From: Acanthopleura granulata
Taxonomy: Eukaryota > Mollusca > Polyplacophora > Chitonida > Chitonidae
Direction of reading: 5' to 3'
Assembly: GCA_016165875.1 (NCBI GenBank)
Contig: JABBOT010000023.1
Location: 1,860,001 to 1,924,000, forward strand
Length of the DNA stretch: 64,000 nt
Below the pieces are notes generated by a model. That model had not been told where the DNA came from. It did not search any database and saw nothing but the letters and a program-made list of their open reading frames with translations. A program made the translations under genes and the position numbers. Positions 55,046 to 64,000 of this stretch are shown here, piece by piece. How positions within the stretch are numbered: the first letter of the stretch is position 1; every line of letters starts with the position of its first letter.

Positions 55046-58000
55046 ACGATGTATGGCGATTAATCAAGTTAATGCCAGGATATAACTGAAAAGGCCAAAA
55101 GAGACATGCATAAGTTCAATTTCACACCTACGCAAAGTGTTCATGAATTTCCCTTAAATATTTTCAGAGATTATCAAATGGCACACATTTGGTACAGACA
55201 GGCAGACATGAACGGACAAGCATGGTCATGGCTATAAGATTTAGCTCCAACGGAAGGAGGAGTAAAAAAGTAACCTTTACACATTTCAATACACGAAGAA
55301 AATTTATACATCTCTTTTAGATGAAAGTGTGTAGCAGTTGCAACAGATTTGTAATTGTTCCTAGGTTAGAGGGCTAAAAACAGGGAGTTGGCAGCATGCC
55401 AATAATTCTCCAAGCCTCAGATATCTGAATGATTGTAAACCGATTTGAATATGTCAACCTGAGATATCGTTTTGAAAACAAAAGCCCCAAAGCCTGTACA
55501 TTATAAGTTGGAAGCTTTCACCTGTGACTTTTCGAAGGTCGGCTCTTCGGTTTTCCCCTATCATTGAAGCTGACGGCAATCGCGTAAGTGAAAATTGGCC
55601 AGAAAGGCGTTATAACCAGTGCAACAACAGAAAACAATGAGTTTACCAGTCCATCCATGCCACATACTTTTTTGGATGGAAAACATTAAACTTTTGGCCT
55701 GAGAGTTACAGTCTTGTCAATAAGTACCATTTAGAAATGTCATCCATATCGGGATCCAGCGGTACATTTTAGTACCATTTACATCCGCCAGGGTTCGCCA
55801 CAGCTATGGTTGAAATGTTGCCAACGCAGAGATAAGCCATAATCCGTCATTCATATATTATAGGACAGTCTTCAGCCGTTAAAGCCTATATATATACACG
55901 AAATGTTGGCCACAATAAAATGGACATGACCAATGGTCAAACTGGTAGCCTATACACATGTGAAACGTTGGATAAATTCAAATGCTAATGCAAAGGCCAA
56001 TGGTCATGCTCGTGACAACTGATACTCTAAATTAAACCTGGGTTTGTGTGAAGAAACACAGCTCCAAGTATTCATTAATCAATGAACCTGTTGATACACA
56101 AAGGGCTGCGTGCCATTTTCTCCTGTTGTTTATTCAACAGTAATCCAACACCTAACCCGATTATTCCATGTTTGTGGTAATTGAGGTCAATCATGCCGGG
56201 TCCTCGGAGACTGACCGAAACCTGACTTCCACCATACAGCCGAGCCACGCGACTAGGAGCCAGGGCAATGAGTATATGTGCATGTATAATTATATGTAAT
56301 ATATTTACTTATATGAAACCTTCACCTTGAAACTGAAGATTTCTAGTAGTTTCCGCTGGAAACGTACATCCTGAACGTAATGCTAGATGCCAATACAAGT
56401 ATGTTGTGGAACCTGGATTGGTGGAGTCATACAGAAGGAAGGTGAACCTATATGGGGGGTTGGGTGGATTAATCCAGTTGAATAGTTGCAGATGAATAGG
56501 TTTCCAAATATTCTACACTTACAGTATTAAAATTTCGTTACGTTAACAGGAAACTAGAGCATGGGCGCCCTCGAGGTTACAGTACACTCCAGCGTTGATA
56601 AAGACATTCCCCATCCGTTTTTTTCTATGACTTTCTTACACACATATCGATATTTTACTCCATTCTACCAGGAAAGGGAAATCGCTAAACCGAATTCCGA
56701 GCATTTTGTCATTGCGAGATGACTGTCAAATACATATATGCATGTGGTGTACCCAATCGCTCGTACATACAAACGACAAGGAATAAAGGTAAAAGTAAAA
56801 GTCAAGCATATACTGGCCAGATTAGTTAGAGCTGTATGGTGTTGTTTCCATGAAGACTCCCTGATGCCTGGGTATCACCGTGTGTGGTATCTATCGAATC
56901 ATACTCAAGTGTGAATGAGACCTTAAAGATCACAGGGTCTTGTCCAAAGAGTATGGTTTCTCGTTATATGTGTTAATACAGCACCCCACAAGTAAGAACC
57001 ATTGTGCTACCTCTACATTGGTATATATGTTTACGCTGCACTTACCATAGGCACTCCTTCTACAAAAGACATTGTTATGCTCCAGATTTATGCTTACACC
57101 TCGCCCACTATAGGCCATTTATTGCAATATCGCTCGCTTTATGCTTTCATTGCGCGCACAAATAAGCATCATTGTGAGACCTCTAGTCCTATGTTTTACA
57201 CTCCTTGTACAAAAGACATTGTTTTGCTGTCTCCAGCTTTACTTAACACTGTGCCTACAAATAAGCACTATATTGCACCATCTAGTTATGTTTCCCCTTA
57301 AAATAGGTATAATAAAGCATGCTTTTTATTTGAGTGGGGTTTTTTCTTCGCTTGGATATATCGAAGCTTGACTTGATGTGGGAAATATTTATCTTGCCTA
57401 TACCAAGTATGTTCTCCCAGCTAGTGGCTGCTCTCGCTCTTCACTTCTGCGCTTCATTGATTCAAGAACGACTGTTTCGTAGAGGTGTCAGACAAAGGTA
57501 CCATGTTGATGTTAAATTAATCCTTATCGGACATGAAGAGCTACAGATATTGATTTAGTCCCAACAAGGCCTTTACATAGCGACAAAGCTAGGGAAAACG
57601 TTTCATATGCCAAACACTGGCCAAAAAGCAGAGAAACCGACCACTGTTCTTAACGGACTAGTCTGGAGACTTCAATACAAGATTGGGCTCAAAGGAGCGA
57701 GGCCATGGACGTAAGGTCCTGAGGAGAGGTCATCTGAGCAGGAGATATCATAGGTATCAGTATAGCAGTATCAGGCGCACAGTTACCGGTCCAGAACCGG
57801 AAATCTTAAGAAAATTCGTCTGGATATCAGTGGATGAAGGGCTCGGGTTGAAAGTCTAACTCCATGGTTGAGGCCTACTCATACGTGTAAAGGATATGAG
57901 ATGGAAATGCGGGTCTGTTGACTGCCTGGTTCCCGAAAACACATGAAACTGGATTCCGATATGCCCCGATAGATCGACATTACAAGCAAAGCCAACACAA

Positions 58001-58439
58001 GACCGTTTGAAACTACAATCAGTGTTTTAATATCGATTTAAAATTTTGCACTGAAATCATATCGACAATAATAATACCCTAAAATATGTCACTTGCAAGG
58101 CATAGCCTAATTCCTTCAATTCTCATACCATCTGGATGTAGTGTGGCAAATGAAATCTTTTAATAAATTTACTCATTTTAGAATATCAAACTTCTCAATA
58201 ACACTGTATTCTGGAATTACCATGGGATTTTGAATATACATGTACTACATTATTGGATCCATACAAGTACATGCAGGCTAAAGTGTAGATTTTGAGAAAT
58301 AGTTCGTGATTTTAATTTGTAAGTTTCTTACACTGATCTCAAAATAAATTTGTACGAAAATAATTTAAATTTAAAGTGGACACAAATGTCCTGGCAACGT
58401 AGATCAGACAAAGCCTGGCAGACATTTGGCAACAGTAAC
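55046..58439. other. Non-coding stretch
   Basis: No gene recognised. A faint SINE 3'-domain relic at about 55560-55620. A second-type SINE tail at about 55800-55850 (cacagctatggttgaaatgt then tgccaacgc). Confidence 0.4.
57000..57300 (+). repeat. Diverged tandem repeat, about 85-bp unit
   Basis: Repeated phrases caaataagcatcattgtgag / caaataagcactatattgc and ccttgtacaaaagacattgt / ccttctacaaaagacattgt about 85-170 bp apart. About 3 to 4 copies. Confidence 0.5.
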
Positions 58440-58640
58440 TTGCCATTAACTTCTTATTCAACCTTACATGAATTTGTCATTTCGCGCTGATTCACCTTGC
58501 AGCAACATGTCATCAAACACCCATTCAGCTTGGAGAAACTTGTCGTAGGCGTGCTTCATCTTGCAGGAGCTTGACATTAAACTCTGATTCACCTTGCAGA
58601 AACGTGTCATTTAATACTGATGTAGCTTGGAGAAACTTGT
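58440..58640 (+). repeat. Degenerate minisatellite, 33-bp unit
   Basis: Units such as cttgcagaaacgtgtcattt then aatactgatgtag, about six diverged copies. Confidence 0.65.
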
Positions 58641-60109
58641 CAATAAATATGTGTTTATGTGTATCAGACTTAGTACCACGTATCATTATGTTGTCTCACA
58701 TTGTGTAACGTTGAATTGAATGTCATATTATTTACCGCTCGGACCCTTATGTTCAATCAAACACCCTCAGGTCATAAGCATCTGCTGAGTCAGACAAAAT
58801 AACTTGTTGACTGCACTCAAAGAAAGCACTATAATAAGAGCTGTTTCTCCAGCTGCTTTTGGCCTCACCAAAAAGGTCATGGTTAACTGATTCTGCAGGC
58901 AAATGTCACATCAGGTCATGGACGGAGTCAAAAAAACCCGACTCAGATCAGATCACAATGATAAATGATCTTAGACCCAAGAGGGCACTAGCTGGTCTTG
59001 GTATCATTCAAAACCTTCGTGTGCCCTATATACGGACACTAATCTTGTCTGAATCGCATTCTATCTTTTTTATTACCAAGCCTTTGTTAAGTAAATCCGA
59101 ATGACAATTCAGCCTGTTCGTAATTGGGACAGCCATATATATAGGGCTACACTTTGGGGACGGCCATCGTAATTTTGTCCATGTGTATCGTACTAAATGC
59201 ATGGACTCAAGGACCCTTGCCAAAATGTAAATCGAAAGCTATGGGGTTCTGTGTTCAAGGTGTAATTTTCGAACATCCTCAGTCTTATTCTAAGGATTCA
59301 ACGTTCCATTATTTGTCACCAGGAACTCTAAAAACTCCCTCAAGAGCGGTTCAACGCTGTGCACTCATTTATTCTTTCTCGTAGATTGTCACACTTTACG
59401 ATCCACGTGAGCTCAAAACCACTCAGGTAGTACATAAGCATTGCAACACTACAACAGAAAACGATGTGCATGTTTTTCTGCAGTTTTGGTCGCTTTCAGT
59501 TACCTGTCAGAATCTCCCATAAAGAAAATGCAACAAATAATGGGTATAGTACAAACCCAAGGACGGCCAAGGCATGCCGTTTCGGAAAGCATCAGCTAAA
59601 ACATTTTTTAGCTTCTCTGATGCCTGAACCAAATTCATCCCAAACCACGAACACACGCTAAGTGGAAGGGAAAGACGTGAGTTTTAAATATCAGCGAATA
59701 TATCAGCTTCAGTATGCACAATGTGACATACCCGATTTTTAGTTTTTTCTTTCTCTTCGTGTTTTGACACGTGAGTCCCGGGATTACCACATTTTATCAC
59801 TTTTTCTCGTTCTACCATTCTATCGGGTACAAGGGATAGGCCGTAAGCCACAATGCTGTTAGTAAAGCAACAAACCAAGTCGGAGTTAACTTCTCTCTTC
59901 GTCGTCAGAAGTACGTACAGATATGGAGCGAGGTAACTGGATTCATTGGCATGCCAGTCGATTGCGTTCAACATTCTCCTTTATCGTATAGTTTCGTTGT
60001 GCTAACTATAACCACGTTAACAACAACGGCATGCAGATGGTCCAACACCTAACTTAGTATATCAAGTATGTTTGCCTATTAATGATTATTCGGTCGTTTA
60101 ACGTATAGA

Positions 60110-60470
60110 CAGACTCATTTACGTATTGGAGTGCTCACTTACGTTCAACACAATTTCAATTTGATTTCAGCATACCTCTGTTCTACACAAAGTCACAATC
60201 AATTCCATGCTACATTCAACGCCACCTCACGCAATAAATTCCAAGATTAATACTTGTCGCATAATCTTATGTCTGCCTGTGTTCTACGCAATTCCAACCA
60301 ATTTAAACACCTGCTAGTTATCGTGTAATTGAATTCGAATGTTCAACGCAACCTTATGCAGTCAATTATGTGCTTAATACTTGTCGCATAATCTTATATC
60401 TGCATGTGTTCTACGCGGTCCCACCCAATTTAAGCCCGTGTTAGTTGTCGCGTAATTGTATGCATCTGTC
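60110..60470 (+). repeat. Tandem repeat, 127-bp unit with internal sub-repeats
   Basis: aatacttgtcgcataatctt occurs at 60249 and 60376, 127 bp apart, with the flanking sequence also repeated. The earlier part is more diverged. It abuts the SINE at 60475. Confidence 0.75.
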
Positions 60471-60474
60471 CAAC

Positions 60475-60745
60475 AAAATCCCTTGGTGGCTCAGTTGCTT
60501 ATCGCTCTAGCACAGTGTAATGATCCAGAAGCCTTCCACCAATACGGTCGCTGTGAGTTCAAGTCCAGCTCATGCTGACTTCCTGTAAAGGCCGTACGTT
60601 GGAAGGACTGTCAGCAACCTGCCGATGGTCATGGGTTTCCACCAGGCTCTGTCCGGTTACCTCCCACCATAATTTTGCCCGGCTTAGTTTACGTGAAATA
60701 TTCTTGACTACGGTTTAAAAACCAATCAAATAAACAAACAATGCC
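60475..60745 (+). mobile_element. Near full-length SINE
   Basis: Head cccttggtggctcagttgct, gcggtcgctgtgagttcaag-type body (acggtcgctgtgagttcaag), gtcagcaacctgccgatggt, 3' end aaatattcttgactacggtt and an AAACA-type tail. Confidence 0.88.
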
Positions 60746-61889
60746 GTGCTATTCATCTCGTGGACACCGAAAATATCCGGAGTAAACCACCGACATTTAA
60801 AAAGTTATGAGCGAACTTTCTCACGTATTTTAAAACCATGATTTTGAGCGATGTTCGGAATAAATGGTATATGATTTTATGTGCTTTCGAATTGTGCACC
60901 GCTGCAGGGGCATCAAGAGCCAGGTCAGTTTATTATTTAAGGGATACTGTCACCAAGGTCCCTCCTACAGTGAGAGCCGTGGGAATCTACAAATCCCCTG
61001 CCCGTGTAGTGTTTGAACTAACATTATTTCTAGCCATTGAAAAGCAAGCCAACATTCTGGTGCAAGACAACTTCATTCAAAAACTGTGGTCCGTAGTTTT
61101 AATTTGCTGTACATTAAAAGTTTCATCTACATCAGGCAATGGGGAACTTTTTCCACCAAAGGTAATTCGTGTTAAAGCTGTGCAGTCTATTGTTCATTCC
61201 TGCATTTACGATGATGTTTCCTGGGCAAACTGATGACGCATTACTCGTGCAGTGTAAGAGAACAAAAGTCAAGTTAGCTTGGGACCGAATTGCCATGGCT
61301 CGGGAAATGGTATCACATTGGAATTAACTTGTGTACATCCTGTATAGTCACTAGGCAGTGCCATATGGAAACTGGCGCGTAGGCTGTGTTTGCTCTTCTT
61401 TTCACTGAAACCTTACAGTGGTGAATTTTAAAACGAAACTTTAGTCCTTGTAACCAGACTCCGGTCGACATGTGTTTTGTATCACGGGTTTTGTTGACAA
61501 ATTTACGCACGGGTAAATCAACTACTGCTTGGTTGCTGGAAAAGGCTGAAGGGAGCCCTCGGTGGAGCTTGCTGCTTGAAGTAAAGTCCAGCTAACTTGT
61601 CACCAAACACTGACGTCACTCATCTCTGTCCTGTCTATGTTCCAGCGTTCCTGGGAAACTGTACATTTTGTGTTGTTTAGGTCGCCATTTCTGAACTCCT
61701 TGTAAATGTGCCTACCTTTCTGTCTCGTGGTATGAATATTTGCCACACTGTTATTGCAGCACATATACAGTAATAATTATGATAACAGCCATATAAACAA
61801 CATTATGCAACATACAGACTGAGTTGTGAATAGAGAGATTGGCTGACACACTGATAGTATTGATTCAGAGGAACATTTATGCATAATTG
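60746..61889. other. Non-coding stretch
   Basis: A 131-codon open frame at 60838-61233 (+) has no recognisable domain and is not called. Nothing else is seen. Confidence 0.45.
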
Positions 61890-62335
61890 CAGAGACATGG
61901 TCACATGGTCAAGAACAGTACACATGGGAAGGGGCAGTACACCTGGTCAGGAGCAGTACGCATGGACAGGGGCAGTGCACATGATCAAGGACAGGACAGA
62001 TGGTCAAGGGCAGTACACATGATCAGGGCAGTGCACATGGTCAAGGGAAGTACACACTGTCAAGAGCAGTACACATGGCCAGGGGCATTACAAGTGGTCA
62101 AGGGCAGTACACATGGTCAGGGGCAGTACACATGGTCAAGCGCAGTTCACATTGTCAAGAGCAGTACACATGGCCAGGGGCATTACAAGTGGTCAAGGGC
62201 AGTACACATGGTCAAGCGCAGTTCACATTGTCAAGGGCAGTACACATGGTCAAGGGCAGTACACATATTCATGGTAGTACACATGGTCAAAGGCAGTTCA
62301 CAGGGTCAAGAGCAGTACACATGGTCAGGGACGGT
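61890..62335 (+). repeat. Minisatellite, 19-bp unit
   Basis: About 23 copies of acatggtcaagggcagtac. A longer block (ggccaggggcattacaagtg through gcgcagttcacattgtcaag) is itself duplicated. The unit length is not divisible by three, so the same sequence is read in all frames and long open frames arise by repetition. Confidence 0.9.
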
Positions 62336-63539
62336 CCTGCTTCAATCATTGATAGTGCAGATCGAAGTGAAGCTTCTTGAACGTTTAGGCTGTCTAACCA
62401 CTTAAACCCCCATATCTGTCCACGTTCTAAAATGAGACGGTGTTTAACAAAAGTATGGCCGCTCTCTGGAGACGAAGCTACGAATCAAGCGGATAGTAAT
62501 TGGGCCAGCTTTACTACCGGGGCTGATATTGAGAAGTTCAAGTGCTACATTCACAAAGAAGCACGCCAACCACTTGAGAGTGGCGGAATAATAACAAGGC
62601 TAGCGAGGGTCTCCCAGTAAAACGGCCGAGAATCATGGTACACGGAGTGTGCTCAGTGTAAACGGTACAACTGGGCCGTGAAAGAACCAGGAGGGCAGTG
62701 GGTTATTACAGTGTCATCTGGCTTAGGGGTTAATCTGTCAATACAAGACCCTGGTGTGGGCACACAGATAAAATCCACGGCGAAGCACTTCTTTAAGGAT
62801 ACTGTTTGTGGCATGTTATTGTCAACGCTGAGCGTCCCATTGAATCTAATAGGTGATCGGTAATATTGGGTCATTCAATGTGTTGATAGTGTAGCAGTCT
62901 TCGTCTCTGGCCCATTAGGATCATGACTGTCAGTTAAAGACATGCAGTTAGAGTGGCACGTCAAACCGTCACCCTCATTTGCACATCAATTGAATAATGC
63001 CACTTATCGCCACTGAGCAATTCCATTACACTGACGGAGGTGTTTTTGTATAAATCGCTCTAGTTCTCCTAAACTTGCAAGGTGAATTAAACTACGGTAC
63101 AGTTCTGTGGGTATCCCATCGACTTTCAGAAGGACTGCAATCAAAGAGCTCTGTACACATAACCTGGGAAAGCATCTTTAATTTCAATTGTAGTAAGTTT
63201 CTTTTACAGCTGAAATTGCTATATGCTTCAACCATATAACTATGCTTCAAACTAAAAAACTGAAATGTAATATACACATGCATTTTTTTTAAATACAAAG
63301 AAAAGTTTCCATCATTAACCTTGCAAAATATCACATGTCTCCGAGGATCATTATATCCCCCAATATATCAACTGGCCCGGTTCAGATATCTCTCATGATA
63401 TCCCTGCATGATATCCCCGCAGTGGTGCACAAGTCCAGGTTATACAGAACACTGCCCAAAATAATGGTTTGACATGTAGCTTCAGTGAGTTTTCTAAGAA
63501 GACGAACTGATCTTATATGTCATGTGGAGCACATCACGG
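62336..63539. other. Non-coding stretch
   Basis: Two neighbouring open frames of 62 and 61 codons (62432-62620 and 62678-62863, +) without recognised content. Confidence 0.45.
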
Positions 63540-64000
63540 TTGATACGTGGTAGTATTGGCTACTGAGGCTTGGGGCAGTGCATGTATATAGCGTTGGTTG
63601 GTGCCCACTGAGAAGGGTACATGTCATTGGTTAGTGAGGATTAGGAGTGGTACTGACTAATGAGGATTGGGAGAGGTTTTAGCACTGGCTAGTAAGGATG
63701 GAATGCAGTATATAGCACAGCCGGGTGAGGACTGTGCGCGGTATTTACATGTAGCACAGACTAATGAGGATTGGGTGGGAAACATAGCATTGGCTGGTGA
63801 GGATGGGTTGCAGTATATACCATTGCCTAGTGAGGCTTGGAAGGGGTACATAGCATTGGTTAGTCAGGACCGGTGGTATATATCATTGGCTAGAGGGGAT
63901 TTGGGGTGGTATGTAACATTAGATAGTGACGATAGAGATTGGCATGCAGCAGGATGGAGTGTGGTGTATGACTTTGACTGGTGAGGATTAGGTGCAGTAT
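63540..64000 (+). repeat. Minisatellite, 33-bp unit, running off the window
   Basis: About 13 diverged copies of attggctagtgaggattggg followed by about 13 bp ending in tatatagc. The unit is divisible by three, and one frame is open from before 63667 to 63984 with an 11-residue periodic peptide. Confidence 0.75.

Noticed and set aside
60838..61233. 131-codon frame, plus strand
   Set aside because: No known motif and no supporting context.
61887..62405. 172-codon frame that looks like a repeat protein
   Set aside because: Entirely explained by the 19-bp minisatellite, which is open in several frames.
62432..62863. Two adjacent frames of 62 and 61 codons as one broken gene
   Set aside because: No domain recognised in either; a joining frameshift would be speculation.

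Overview
This window is animal nuclear DNA, most likely from a mollusc (bivalve or gastropod). The genes have GT-AG introns, a replication-type histone gene carries the animal 3' stem-loop, and there are about two dozen copies of a tRNA-headed SINE of the kind common in molluscs. Some copies share a second mollusc-type SINE tail. The species cannot be fixed from the sequence. Most of the 64 kb is non-coding.

Layout. 1-2760: the 3' part of a decayed Ty3/gypsy-type LTR retrotransposon, running into a 28-bp minisatellite (2769-3513). 3.5-19 kb: AT-rich sequence with SINE pieces, a 1.1-kb array of 32-bp repeats, and three striking inverted repeats (4.5, 8.9 and 10.0 kb); no gene was recognised. 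19.4-27.3 kb, minus strand: a complete eight-exon gene for DPAGT1 (ALG7), the ER enzyme that starts dolichol-linked N-glycan synthesis. All eight exons could be joined with matching phases to give 421 codons. 27.6-28.07 kb, plus strand: an intronless histone H2A.X gene with a perfect histone stem-loop. Only 274 bp lie between the H2A.X and DPAGT1 start codons, so the two share a divergent promoter region. 31.4-32.6 kb, plus strand: an intronless leucine-rich-repeat membrane protein of trophoblast-glycoprotein (TPBG/5T4) type. 33-44 kb: SINEs (one with a triplicated tRNA-like head), a near-perfect inverted repeat and a LINE relic. 44.5-51.4 kb, minus strand: a five-exon type I membrane protein with a SUEL-type lectin-like module, a CUB-like module, a short stalk, one membrane span and a proline-rich tail with a PPxY motif; its extreme 5' end is uncertain. 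51.4-64 kb: no gene recognised; a small terminal-inverted-repeat element and several minisatellites, the last running off the window end.

The genes do not form one pathway. DPAGT1 acts in the secretory pathway on which the TPBG-like and lectin/CUB-like surface proteins depend, while H2A.X acts in chromatin and DNA repair. The observations most worth checking are the H2A.X/DPAGT1 divergent pair (the same two genes are neighbours in human), the lectin-CUB receptor, the cluster of long perfect inverted repeats, the SINE with a tripled head, and a minisatellite that appears to begin inside an LTR-element primer-binding site.
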